A stretch of DNA of 28,607 nt from UBA7887 sp964408735 (GTDB lineage: Bacteria; Pseudomonadota; Alphaproteobacteria; UBA7887), in the NCBI GenBank assembly GCA_964408735.1, contig CAYPAX010000059.1:1-28607 (forward strand), in the 5' to 3' direction. The translations under genes were made by a program, and so were the position numbers. The notes beneath the pieces are model-generated. The model made no database searches. It had not been told where the DNA came from and saw nothing but the letters and a program-made list of their open reading frames with translations. This document shows positions 21,359-28,607 of the stretch, piece by piece (position 1 is the stretch's first letter; each line of letters opens with the position of its first letter).

Positions 21359-22468
21359 ATGCTGCATTGGCTGCTCAGGACCCTTGTCGGCCGACTGCCA
21401 CAGCTTCTGACGAGCGCCGGCGGAGTAGCCTTCGCTCTTCTCCTGGTGCTGCTGTTCGAGGCGGTATTTGCCGGCGAGTCCGACCAGATCGTCGCCTACC
21501 CCGACAATGTGGCCGCGGATGTCTGGGTCATGCAGCGTGGCGTTTCCAACATGCATATGGCGATCTCGCTGGTAAAGGATTGGAAGATTGCCGCCGTCGC
21601 CAAGATCGAAGGCGTGACCGCAGTAACCCCCATCCTCTACATGAACACGGTCGTCATCGCTGGCGACCGAGAGTGGTTCTCCTTCGTCGTCGGACTGCCG
21701 CCGGACGGCGCGCGCGCCGGACCCTGGGCCATATCGCATGGCGCGTCGCACCCTGGATCCGGCGAAACTGTCGTGCCGGCCCTGCTCGCGGAGATGAGCG
21801 GGATCGGGTTGCAAGACGAGATCACCATTGCCGACAAGACTTTCGCAGTGGTCGGGCTCTCGGACGGTACCTACTCGATGGCCAACTCGGTCATTTTCGT
21901 CACCGAGCGCGACCTCGCCGATATCCTTTCGTCTTCCGATCTGATCAGCTATTTGCTGGTCGACGTCGCCGACAGTGCCGAACCGGAGGCCGTGGCCGAG
22001 CGCATCCGCAGGCAGGTCCCGGATGTCAGCGTGCTCCTGGCCGCTGACTTCGTGGCCAACGACTATGCCGTGGCAATGCAAATGGGACTTGAGATGATCA
22101 GCCTCATGACCGTGATCGGCGGCGCGCTGGTGCTGGTGGTCGTCGCCTTCAGCGTTTACGGGCAGATCAGCAGGCAGAGCCGCGAACTCGCCATCGCTCG
22201 CGCCATCGGCGTGCGGCCGTTGCCGCTGATAGCGGCAGCGTTGATGATGGCCCTGTTCATCGGCGCCATCGGCGTCCTGCTCGCCATACTGCTGGCATGC
22301 CTTACCGTCCCGCTGACCGCGGCGTTGGTGCCGCAATTGACGCTGCATATCACATTGGCGTCGCTGATCCGGGTCGGGCTTGTGGTGCTGGTCGCAGCGG
22401 TGATCGCAGCGCTGTTGTCGATACGCCGCCTTCTCAAGATAGACCCTATTATCGCCTTGAAGGGCTGA
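21359..22468 (+). CDS. ABC transporter permease, MacB/DevC-type, second copy
   Basis: This is the second permease, 369 residues, with the same layout: a helix at about 17-38, a periplasmic domain, three C-terminal helices, and the ending IDPIIALKG. The early periplasmic motif VWVMQRGVSNMHM matches DLIVTQAGVANMI of the first copy, so the two are distant paralogues that probably form a heterodimer, as LolC/LolE do. GGAG at 21349-21352 favours ATG 21359 over the ATG at 21356 that overlaps the previous stop. No membrane-fusion (HlyD-like) partner is encoded here. Confidence 0.9.
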   Translation: MLHWLLRTLVGRLPQLLTSAGGVAFALLLVLLFEAVFAGESDQIVAYPDNVAADVWVMQRGVSNMHMAISLVKDWKIAAVAKIEGVTAVTPILYMNTVVIAGDREWFSFVVGLPPDGARAGPWAISHGASHPGSGETVVPALLAEMSGIGLQDEITIADKTFAVVGLSDGTYSMANSVIFVTERDLADILSSSDLISYLLVDVADSAEPEAVAERIRRQVPDVSVLLAADFVANDYAVAMQMGLEMISLMTVIGGALVLVVVAFSVYGQISRQSRELAIARAIGVRPLPLIAAALMMALFIGAIGVLLAILLACLTVPLTAALVPQLTLHITLASLIRVGLVVLVAAVIAALLSIRRLLKIDPIIALKG

Positions 22469-23382
22469 TGGATATGGCTGATACGCCGATCATGATAGCC
22501 GATCACTTGACCAAGACGTTTGGCACCGGACATTCAGCGGTCCACGCGGTGGATAATGTCTCGCTCACCGCGTCGCGCGGCGAGATGATGCTGGTCATGG
22601 GGCCTTCGGGGTCCGGCAAGACCACATTGCTTTCGATGATAGGTGGCCTCTTACGGCCGGATGAAGGACAAGTCCAGATCGACGGCGTCGATGTCTTCAG
22701 CCGCGGCGAGCGCGAGATCGCGAAATTGCGTGCCTTGAAGGTCGGGTTCATCTTTCAGAGCTTCAATCTTATGGAGGCGCTGAGCGTAGAGGAGAACATC
22801 CTGTTGCCCGCGCATCTTGCGCCTGGCGGCGTGCGGGCGGCAGCGCCACGGGCAAATGCGCTCATGGAGCGCCTGGGCCTCGGCGACAGACGCAACGCCA
22901 AGCCTGCGACATTGTCCGGCGGCGAGAAGCAGCGAGTGGCGATTGCCCGTGCACTGATCAACCGACCGCCACTGATCCTGGCCGACGAGCCGACCGGGAA
23001 CTTGGATTCGCATGCCGGCCAAGACGTCATGATGACCCTCTACGATATCTCTCGCGACGACGGCTGTACGGTCATGCTGGTCGCTCATGATCCGCGCGTG
23101 GAGGATGTCGCCGATCGCCTGCTATGGCTGGAGGACGGCGCGCTGCGCGACCGCAAGGCCGAGACGCATTCCTGGCTCAAGGATCCCGTTTGCGGCATGC
23201 GGGTCGACGCTTGGACCGCCACGCTTTTCAGCGAGCATGAAGGCGAACGGCACGTATTCTGCTCCCGACGCTGTCTGGAGAGGTTCGAGCAAGAGCCGGC
23301 CGCCTACCCCGCAGATCACGGGGGTCCTGTACAAGAAAATCTGCAAGTGTTTCGCGACGACACTTTTGATGACTCGAAATAA
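22468..23382 (+). CDS. ABC transporter ATPase fused to a C-terminal YHS domain
   Basis: This 304-residue protein is the ATPase for the two permeases. Residues 8-232 are a LolD/MacB-type nucleotide-binding domain: Walker A GPSGSGKTT at 45-53, Q-loop Gln97, signature LSGGEKQ at 149-155, Walker B LILADEP at 169-175 and H-loop His207. After it comes a YHS domain at about 238-282, with DPVCGM (Cys242), FCSRRC (Cys265, Cys269) and a final F-P-Y pattern. YHS domains occur in copper ATPases, mercuric proteins and other metal-handling proteins, so a metal-linked export or sensing role is likely. The start overlaps the second permease stop by one base (TGATG); ATG 22474 is an alternative. The gene is followed by the terminator of the opposing porin gene. 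Confidence 0.92.
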   Translation: MDMADTPIMIADHLTKTFGTGHSAVHAVDNVSLTASRGEMMLVMGPSGSGKTTLLSMIGGLLRPDEGQVQIDGVDVFSRGEREIAKLRALKVGFIFQSFNLMEALSVEENILLPAHLAPGGVRAAAPRANALMERLGLGDRRNAKPATLSGGEKQRVAIARALINRPPLILADEPTGNLDSHAGQDVMMTLYDISRDDGCTVMLVAHDPRVEDVADRLLWLEDGALRDRKAETHSWLKDPVCGMRVDAWTATLFSEHEGERHVFCSRRCLERFEQEPAAYPADHGGPVQENLQVFRDDTFDDSK

Positions 23383-23397
23383 TGTCTGCAAGCCGAC

Positions 23398-23431
23398 AAA
23401 AAAACTGCCGCCCCCTGGTCGGGAGCGGCAG
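23398..23431 (-). terminator. intrinsic terminator of the porin gene
   Basis: On the minus strand, an 11-bp GC-rich stem (CTGCCGCTCCC with GGGGGCGGCAG, one T-G wobble) encloses the loop GACCA and is followed by seven Ts. This is a strong rho-independent terminator 18 bp after the porin stop. It lies between convergent operons and may also slow transcription from the ABC operon, although the plus strand has no T-run after the stem. Confidence 0.9.
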
Positions 23432-23448
23432 CGTTTGTGAGCGGTCTC

Positions 23449-24684
23449 TTAGTACTTGTAGGCGAATGTGATCCAGAGCCTGTCGATGTCGGCACCGAAG
23501 CTGTCGCTGGAGTAGTTGGCGTATTTGAGCGCCACGGTGAAGCGCTTGTAGAGCTTCATCGCCACCAGGAAGTCGATCTCGGAACCGTAATCCGCGCTTG
23601 TGTCCTCGGCATCGAAGTGGTGATAGACGGCGAGCGCCTTGAGACTGTCAATCGCCTCCACGCCTCCCATGTCGAAGGCATAGCCCAGGCTGGCGTAATA
23701 ATCGTTGATGCCGGTGTTGGGCGTGGTCAGGAACAGGTCGGCCCAGCCCTGGAACTTGTGCAGGGTGGCATAGGGCATCTGAAAGCCGTCGCTGCCGTCG
23801 CCGCCGAGCGACTCGAAGCCGACCTTGGCGGTGAAGCCGGAATAGGCGATGCCGGGCTCGAGATGAATGTACGGCAGGCCGATACTGTTCGGGTTGTTGG
23901 CGTAGTCGCTCTGATGGGCGAACTCGGCCGTGTAGAGCAGCTTGACCGGGTCCAGCTGATAGGCACCGCTGAGGCGCACGCCGAAAGTCCTGGTCGAGCG
24001 CAGCGCCGCGTCGTTGTCGAGATCGAGCAGGTAGGCATAGCCGGTGATCTTGCCGATCGAGAAGCCGCCATAGCTAACGTTGAACAAGTGGCTGCTCGTG
24101 TCCCAATCGCCGGCCGCCGAATCACCGCCGAAAATCCGCTGAATGCCCCAGACGTAGCTGTACTGCGCCTTCAGGTCTTCCAGCGAGGAATTGATGATGG
24201 TGGCGGAGTCGAAGCTCTGCTCGTTCTGCCGAAAGGCAACGCTACCGACGAAACGCTGATTGTCGAGGTTGATGACCCTGCGCCCGACATGGATCTTGGT
24301 ATCGGGGATACCGCCATAGCTCAGATAGGCCTGATTGAAATCGGTGTCTTCAGGATCGGCGACAACCGGATAGGTTCCCTGCCCATTCGTCGTGCTGTTG
24401 AATTTTCCGCTGCCAATCGTCGAGCTGTTCTCGAACTGGACAAGCGCGCTGAAATCATAGAACGGCGCGGTCTGGAAGCCGATCTTGGTGCGAACCGTAT
24501 GCGCCCTGGCATCCCTGGCCCTGGTTGCTTGATCGACATGTTCGAAGCGATAGCGAACGTCGAGCATCGGCTTACCGTTCAAGATCGCATCGCTCAAGGC
24601 TTCCTCGGCGCGCGTGAGAGTCGGCGAACTGACGGCGATTGCCGCCAAGAGTGCCAGAGACGTTGAAGCAACAGCTATTTTCAT
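23449..24684 (-). CDS. outer-membrane beta-barrel protein, alginate-export/porin-like
   Basis: This 411-residue precursor has a signal peptide (KIAVASTSLALLAAIAV, cleavage likely after LTRA near residue 26). The rest shows alternating polar/hydrophobic strands rich in Tyr, Phe and Gly, ending with the aromatic residue of AYKY as outer-membrane barrel proteins do. The layout (DVRYRFEHVDQ at the start, IHVGRRVINLDNQRFVG in the middle) resembles the alginate-export/OprD-like barrel group, but the substrate is unknown. The start at 24684 has GAGG about ten bases upstream; the frame upstream of it is not credible. A strong terminator follows and an FNR-type box lies 115 bp upstream of the start. 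Confidence 0.85.
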   Translation of the reverse strand: MKIAVASTSLALLAAIAVSSPTLTRAEEALSDAILNGKPMLDVRYRFEHVDQATRARDARAHTVRTKIGFQTAPFYDFSALVQFENSSTIGSGKFNSTTNGQGTYPVVADPEDTDFNQAYLSYGGIPDTKIHVGRRVINLDNQRFVGSVAFRQNEQSFDSATIINSSLEDLKAQYSYVWGIQRIFGGDSAAGDWDTSSHLFNVSYGGFSIGKITGYAYLLDLDNDAALRSTRTFGVRLSGAYQLDPVKLLYTAEFAHQSDYANNPNSIGLPYIHLEPGIAYSGFTAKVGFESLGGDGSDGFQMPYATLHKFQGWADLFLTTPNTGINDYYASLGYAFDMGGVEAIDSLKALAVYHHFDAEDTSADYGSEIDFLVAMKLYKRFTVALKYANYSSDSFGADIDRLWITFAYKY

Positions 24685-25076
24685 GGCGAGAACCTCGCGC
24701 GTCGGAGATTGGTCAGCGGTACTCGAAGGCCCAACTAGGCTTCCTGCCGTGGACGTCGGCAGCTGGCTCGAATGGATACGATCACCGCGCGAAACGCCTT
24801 GACCGATATCAAGAAAATTTCCGTGAGGACACCCACAGGAAGCATATTTCCTGCCACTATGGCGCCATTGCAACTGAGCGCGTCAGGCGGGCCGAAAACG
24901 CCCGAGGCATTGAGAGACAATGACGCTGCCGATCCGCCAAAAGCCGGCCGGCATTCTTGCTTCGCGCAACATGGCTGACGCGGTTGTTGCTGCAAAGATA
25001 AATACCTGTCATAAGATATTCACACACAATATGATACTTAGCGCCGACAGGGTCTCATGGGATATCAAGGCATCTA
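24685..25076. other. intergenic region between porin and Nudix genes
   Basis: These 392 bp lie between divergent genes and hold no credible gene. They contain the FNR-type box at 24799-24812 and an AT-rich stretch at about 24990-25070, the likely promoter area of the Nudix gene. The leader of the porin gene is also here. No repeat or RNA gene was recognised. Confidence 0.6.
24799..24812 (-). promoter_or_regulatory. FNR/Anr-type box upstream of the porin gene
   Basis: TTGACCGATATCAA matches TTGAT-N4-ATCAA at 9 of 10 positions, as good as the nap box. Its centre is 121 bp upstream of the porin start. A class II arrangement would put the -10 at about 24771-24778, where the minus strand reads TATCCATT, and the transcript start near 24764, leaving an 80-base leader. 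It predicts oxygen-dependent control of the porin. The Nudix gene lies about 265 bp away on the other side and is a less likely target. Confidence 0.6.
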
Positions 25077-25514
25077 ATGTCTCAACGGTATTTCGACAAA
25101 CCGCCGAAGATCGTCACGGATCGGGCCTGCGCCAAAGGTGTGTTGCTTTCCCGTAACGACAAGGTGCTTTTGTTGCGGAAGCCGAACGGTGCCTGGGACC
25201 TGCCGGGGGGGAAGCTGCGTGCCGGAGAAAGCTGGCTCGAGGGCCTGAGCCGTGAAGTCCGCGAGGAATCCGGCTTGGAGCTCGACCGTCCGGGCTGGAT
25301 CACCGGCTGGCTGGATAGCAGCGACAAGGCCGCACCCATGCTCAAGGGCATCTTCGTCTCGCGGCTCGACTGCAGCGCCAAGAAGGCGCGCATATCCATC
25401 AGCAAGGAACATGTCGACGGCGCCTTCTTTTCCACAAAGAAGATCGACGGCCTGGGCCTGGCAGCGGAATATGCCAAGGCAATAAGCTGGGCGTTCGAGA
25501 AAGTCGGCGCCTGA
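25077..25514 (+). CDS. Nudix hydrolase
   Basis: This is a 145-residue Nudix-family pyrophosphohydrolase, cleaving a nucleoside diphosphate linked to another group or a related pyrophosphate. The Nudix box is perfect from Gly45: Glu51, Arg59-Glu60, Glu63-Glu64, Gly66, in the order G-x5-E-x7-RE-V-x-EE-x-G-L. The short length and lack of extra domains do not fix the substrate; small Nudix enzymes include MutT, Ap4A hydrolases and diphosphoinositol polyphosphate/polyphosphate hydrolases. The ribosome site is weak (AAGG seven bases upstream). The next gene begins 12 bp after its stop, suggesting an operon. Confidence 0.92.
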   Translation: MSQRYFDKPPKIVTDRACAKGVLLSRNDKVLLLRKPNGAWDLPGGKLRAGESWLEGLSREVREESGLELDRPGWITGWLDSSDKAAPMLKGIFVSRLDCSAKKARISISKEHVDGAFFSTKKIDGLGLAAEYAKAISWAFEKVGA

Positions 25515-25526
25515 CACCGACACGCA

Positions 25527-26030
25527 ATGATCGAGATCGAGCGAAAATTCCTGATTAGGAGCCGTGACTGGGGCGAGCCCATATCCTCACGGCGGATCGA
25601 GCAAGGCTACGTCTTCATTGCCAAGGATCGCAGCATGCGCGTCAGGCGCTCGGGCGAATCCTATTCCATGGCCCTCAAAGTCGGCACCGGCAGCATGACC
25701 CGGCACGAAGTCGAGTTCCCCATCGAAGCGGCCAAGGGCCAGCGCATGCTCGACCTGTTATGCGTCGAGACGCCGATCCAGAAGACCCGCCATGTCATTG
25801 CTTTTGCCGGCAAGGATTGGGAGGTCGATGTCTTCGACGGCGCCAATGCGGGTCTTGTCGTGGCGGAGGTGGAATTGTCGTCTGAGGACGAGCAATTCGC
25901 CCTGCCCCCCTGGCTTGGCCCGGAAGTGACGGGCGATGCGCGCTTCTTCAACGCGGCGCTGTCGCAAGCTCCCTTTGGCGATTGGGGGCTGAGCTACGAT
26001 GCGCTGCTGGCGGAGAAAACTCCGGGCTAA
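25527..26030 (+). CDS. CYTH domain protein, probable inorganic triphosphatase
   Basis: This is a 167-residue single-domain CYTH (triphosphate tunnel metalloenzyme) protein. The defining ExExK motif is Glu3-Glu5-Lys7 in MIEIERKFL. Further tunnel residues are present: Arg38 and Arg40 (SMRVR), Lys51, Glu61 and Glu63 (HEVEF), Arg88, and Glu114/Glu116 (VAEVEL). Bacterial proteins of this size, such as Nitrosomonas NE1496, are metal-dependent tripolyphosphatases; a class IV adenylate cyclase is less likely. It follows the Nudix gene by 12 bp. Its stop TAA overlaps the stop of the convergent ParA gene. Confidence 0.92.
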   Translation: MIEIERKFLIRSRDWGEPISSRRIEQGYVFIAKDRSMRVRRSGESYSMALKVGTGSMTRHEVEFPIEAAKGQRMLDLLCVETPIQKTRHVIAFAGKDWEVDVFDGANAGLVVAEVELSSEDEQFALPPWLGPEVTGDARFFNAALSQAPFGDWGLSYDALLAEKTPG

Positions 26031-26761
26031 AGCAGCGCATCGACCTCGTCCCACAAGGCGCGATAGGCTTGCGAGGCGGCGCTGCGCGGCGCGAAATCGA
26101 CCACGGGCCGGCGCTCCACGCCCATGCGCTCGACGGGGCTGGCATAGGGAATGTGGGCGCACAAATGCCGCTTGCGCTCGGTCGCGAACTCCGCCACGAA
26201 ATCGCGATGCATCGACTTTCGCCTGTCGACCATCGAGAAGAAGGTCCGCACCTTCAGATCGCGCATGCGGGCCTTTTTCAGGAAGACCCGAATCTGATCG
26301 AGCGTTCTGACCGACAGGGTGGTCGGCAGCAACGGCACCAGCAACAGGTCGCTGGCGCGGAAGATCTGCTCCGACAGGTCGGAGATGCTGGGCGGGCAAT
26401 CGAAGACGACAAGGTCGTATTCCTTGCGCAGGGGCTTTAGCAGGCTGCGCATCCGCGACTGCTTCTCGCCCGCGAAGCGCCGGTCGAGGTCGCGGTATGA
26501 GAAATCCGCCGGCAGCAGGTCGAGATTGACGAAATCGGTGCCCTTGATCAAAGCGTCGAGATCGCTCTTGCCGCGCACGATCTTCTTGCCGCCGCCCTTC
26601 ACTTTCGGCTTGATGCGAAAGTAGAAGCTGGTCGCCGCCTGGGGATCGAGGTCCCAAATCAGGGTACGACGGCCCTCCGCCGCCGCCAAATAGGCCAGAT
26701 TGACCGCCGCCGCGGTTTTGCCCACGCCGCCCTTCATATTGTAGATGCCGATCACGCGCAT
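26027..26761 (-). CDS. ParA/MinD-type ATPase
   Basis: This is a 244-residue ParA-family ATPase, a class that positions chromosomes, plasmids or protein cargo on the nucleoid. It has the deviant Walker A KGGVGKT at 10-16 with the signature lysine, the A' motif DLDPQ at 37-41 and Walker B LVVFDCPP at 117-124. An unusual Lys/Gly-rich stretch lies at 51-65. No ParB or parS site is nearby, so this is an orphan ParA. ATG 26761 has GAGGGG in front; a GTG at 26770 lies on top of that site. It starts 12 bp after the stop of the CHAD gene, so the two share an operon and the CHAD protein may be its cargo factor. Confidence 0.92.
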   Translation of the reverse strand: MRVIGIYNMKGGVGKTAAAVNLAYLAAAEGRRTLIWDLDPQAATSFYFRIKPKVKGGGKKIVRGKSDLDALIKGTDFVNLDLLPADFSYRDLDRRFAGEKQSRMRSLLKPLRKEYDLVVFDCPPSISDLSEQIFRASDLLLVPLLPTTLSVRTLDQIRVFLKKARMRDLKVRTFFSMVDRRKSMHRDFVAEFATERKRHLCAHIPYASPVERMGVERRPVVDFAPRSAASQAYRALWDEVDALL

Positions 26762-26773
26762 GCGCGACACCCC

Positions 26774-28318
26774 TCAGGTTTTGAATAGTCGAGCAAAGGA
26801 TTTGCGGATCGAGCGTCGCGAAAACGCCTCGAAATGGGCATCGAAATCGCGCCGCGCCCCGGCCTGGCGCTGGAGGATCGAATCGGCCACCATGCCCATC
26901 GCCATTTGCGTCTCCACCGGCGCCACGCCAGCTGCCGCCATTTCGCGCCCGAAGGCGAGAATGGCCTGCGACTGCACTTCGGTATCCTGAAATTCCCCCA
27001 GAACATTCTGGAATGTCTTCAATGACTTGACCAACTTTGCCAGGGGTTTTTGTGGGTAGAGGCTCTGGAAGAACTCCAACAGATAGCGCAGCTTCTTGCA
27101 GGTGATGCGAAGCTCGTGCAGGGCCTCGGCGGGTGAGTCCGCGTCTATGGCAGTGCCCTCCTTCATGACCAGGCGATAGACCTTCCAGATGCGCCTGTCG
27201 GCAAGCTGCTTTATCGGCAGTTCGGCAAGCTCCGCCATCTCGCTATCGGCGCTGAGATAGGCCCGCCATTCGTCGCGAATGCGCCGATAGCGCTTGCCGC
27301 GCAGCATGGCGGCAACCTTCTTGACCTCCGAGCGCGACTGGTCCGCGAGATAGTCATGGAAGGGCTGCAGGTGCCTTTCATAGGCCGCCGGCAGGGTCGC
27401 GCGCAGCTTGGGATAATCAAGCAGATAGACATCGATATCGCGCATATGGTTGGTTTGCTGACCGATCCAGCGGAAGTCGGCTTTCGCCTTTTCGATCACC
27501 GCATCGGGCAGCACGCGTCTGTCGACCTGCCCCAGCGCCGATCGGGTGCGGCGCACCGCGACGCGGAAATCATGCAGATATTCGGGATCGATGGCGCCGG
27601 CACTGCCCTTCTCGTTCAGCGCCATGATCTCCAGCAGGGTCAAATGAATGTGGCGGGCCGCCGCGCCTGCCGACATCTCCGGCTCCAGCGCCAGGCGCAG
27701 CTTCGAGCTGTAGTCGCCGGCCGTCACGCCGATCGCGGCCAGGCCCTCGACATATAACGGCGCCGCCTCGGAAAGGGCGGAGAACTCGCGATCCAGCCGC
27801 CGCCGCGCCTTGGCTTCGACCTTGTCATAACCGCGCACCGCTGCCACCGTCAGGCGCGTGCCCAGCGGTACGGCGCGCGCCTTGCCGGGCTGGCGCGCCT
27901 TGACCCGCTCCAGCGCCAGGCGCAGCACCGCCTTGCCTTCCTTGTCGCGGAGCGTCAGCGGTGTCTGCTTCGAGACCAGGGTGACCCGCGCCAGCAGGCG
28001 CCTGACGTCGATGATATCGGCCATCAGATCGCGCAGGCGTCCGGGCGGAAAGTCGAAGGCGAAGCCACTCGGCAGCTCGCCGCGAAACTTGGCGATAGCC
28101 TCGCCGCGCTTGTGGTCGTGCAGAGACAGGCCGGGCCCCTGGCGGCATAGCGACATGCCGGCGCCGAACAGCCGCCAGTCGAAAGTGTCGAAATAGTCGG
28201 ATTCGATCGCCTTGGCCGGCCCGGTCTCGACCGTGCCCAAGGCGGACAGGCAACCGGCGACGCGGGACGGAGATTCGTCATCCGCTAGCCTGTAGCGGGC
28301 ATATGTCCGCGTCGTCAT
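26774..28318 (-). CDS. CHAD domain protein with degenerate N-terminal CYTH domain
   Basis: This 514-residue protein has a C-terminal CHAD domain (about 220-505), an alpha-helical domain rich in conserved His, Arg and Lys that binds polyphosphate; CHAD proteins were reported on polyphosphate granules in Ralstonia. Typical segments are YLHDFRVAVRRTRSAL at 247-262 and ALHELRITCKKLRYLLEFF at 399-417. Residues 1-200 resemble a CYTH domain (DYFDTFDWRL at 41-50), but the ExExK motif is replaced by RTYARYR, so catalysis is unlikely. I start at ATG 28318, because a longer frame to 28369 runs into tRNA-Arg. It is upstream of and close to the ParA gene. Confidence 0.9.
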   Translation of the reverse strand: MTTRTYARYRLADDESPSRVAGCLSALGTVETGPAKAIESDYFDTFDWRLFGAGMSLCRQGPGLSLHDHKRGEAIAKFRGELPSGFAFDFPPGRLRDLMADIIDVRRLLARVTLVSKQTPLTLRDKEGKAVLRLALERVKARQPGKARAVPLGTRLTVAAVRGYDKVEAKARRRLDREFSALSEAAPLYVEGLAAIGVTAGDYSSKLRLALEPEMSAGAAARHIHLTLLEIMALNEKGSAGAIDPEYLHDFRVAVRRTRSALGQVDRRVLPDAVIEKAKADFRWIGQQTNHMRDIDVYLLDYPKLRATLPAAYERHLQPFHDYLADQSRSEVKKVAAMLRGKRYRRIRDEWRAYLSADSEMAELAELPIKQLADRRIWKVYRLVMKEGTAIDADSPAEALHELRITCKKLRYLLEFFQSLYPQKPLAKLVKSLKTFQNVLGEFQDTEVQSQAILAFGREMAAAGVAPVETQMAMGMVADSILQRQAGARRDFDAHFEAFSRRSIRKSFARLFKT

Positions 28319-28341
28319 CTGGCCTGGCCGTACCCTCTCAT

Positions 28342-28353
28342 GCCGCTTACGCG
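28342..28353. repeat. 12-bp inverted repeat flanking the tRNA, inner copy
   Basis: GCCGCTTACGCG here is repeated in inverted orientation at 28457-28468, on the other side of tRNA-Arg. The outer copy lies in the spacer of the tRNA promoter, so the transcript would not contain both. It may be chance, but a 12-bp perfect match flanking a tRNA is noted because tRNA genes are common integration sites. Confidence 0.4.
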
Positions 28354-28361
28354 GTCTTGGG

Positions 28362-28438
<77 letters not shown>

Positions 28439-28449
28439 CCCGCACTCTC

Positions 28450-28478
28450 GTCATAGCGCGTAAGCGGCCGGCGGACAA
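28450..28478 (-). promoter_or_regulatory. sigma-70-type promoter of tRNA-Arg
   Basis: On the minus strand, TTGTCC (28473-28478) and TATGAC (28450-28455) are separated by 17 bases. Each hexamer matches the consensus at 4 of 6 positions. The -10 ends 11 bases before the first base of the mature tRNA, so the transcript would begin just upstream of it. Confidence 0.55.
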
Positions 28479-28558
28479 GACGGGAGGCCGCTGGGCCGGG
28501 GCGAAATTCGATGGGAGGCGATGAAACCGAGCCGGGTATGCGCCTAGACAAAGGTTAA

Positions 28559-28607
28559 CAGCCCGTTGACGAAGTCTGCTCTGGACGCGTGTCGCTGTGT
28601 CTGATTC
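28559..28607. repeat. right copy of the 49-bp terminal inverted repeat
   Basis: This is the exact reverse complement of bases 2-50. The inner border is preceded by TTAA at 28555-28558, the counterpart of CTAG on the left side. If it is an insertion-sequence end, the element would begin at 28559 with CAGCCCGTTGACG and continue beyond the window. Confidence 0.8.

Noticed and set aside
23437..24666. A 409-codon plus-strand frame opposite the porin gene
   Set aside because: The porin has a signal peptide, barrel pattern, ribosome site and terminator on the minus strand; the opposite frame has an implausible Val/Glu/Gly/Ile-rich composition.
25981..26033. Frame fusion or pseudogene at the CYTH/ParA junction
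   Set aside because: The two stops simply overlap in convergent genes; both proteins are full length.

Overview
The window looks like chromosomal DNA of a GC-rich, free-living alphaproteobacterium. I would guess a Rhodospirillales-like or related marine/soil lineage. This rests on codon use, the gltB-gltD type, the napDAGHBC gene order also found in magnetospirilla, FNR-type boxes and quinol-linked periplasmic nitrate reduction. No 16S gene is present, so the placement is an inference.

Layout. (1) 51-6178, minus strand: gltB and gltD, the two subunits of NADPH glutamate synthase, behind a long leader that can form two hairpins. (2) 6616-12264, plus strand: an EthA-type flavin monooxygenase, two tandem paralogues of unknown function (Cys-rich zinc-ribbon-like N-terminus plus HEAT-like helices), and a translationally coupled pair made of a nitronate-monooxygenase-family enzyme and a divergent short-chain dehydrogenase. 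(3) 12373-17974, plus strand: an FNR-type box followed by napD-A-G-H-B-C, a complete periplasmic nitrate reductase operon with both quinol routes (NapC and NapGH). (4) 17978-19752, minus strand: a mandelate-racemase-type enolase-superfamily enzyme and a small membrane-anchored cytochrome c. (5) 19955-20222: a 268-bp non-coding pseudo-palindrome. It has a 36-bp outer stem enclosing two hairpins of exactly 94 nt each, bounded by CTAG on both sides, and it lies against the start codon of the next operon. (6) 20226-23382, plus strand: two MacB/DevC-type ABC permeases and an ATPase with a C-terminal YHS domain. (7) 23398-24812, minus strand: a beta-barrel outer-membrane protein with a strong terminator and an FNR-type box upstream. 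(8) 25077-28438: a Nudix hydrolase and a CYTH phosphatase on the plus strand, convergent with a CHAD-domain protein and a ParA-type ATPase on the minus strand, then tRNA-Arg(CCG).

The first and last 49 bases are perfect inverted copies of each other, and each is bordered by a YTAR tetranucleotide (CTAG left, TTAA right). The simplest reading is that the window is bounded by two copies of one multi-copy insertion sequence in opposite orientation, where an assembly would break. An assembly artefact is also possible.

Best candidates for something undescribed: the three-way-junction palindrome in front of the ABC operon, and the Nudix/CYTH/CHAD/ParA cluster. All the enzyme and binding domains of that cluster have known links to polyphosphate chemistry, and the ParA could position a polyphosphate granule. 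Both are inferences from family knowledge and layout.
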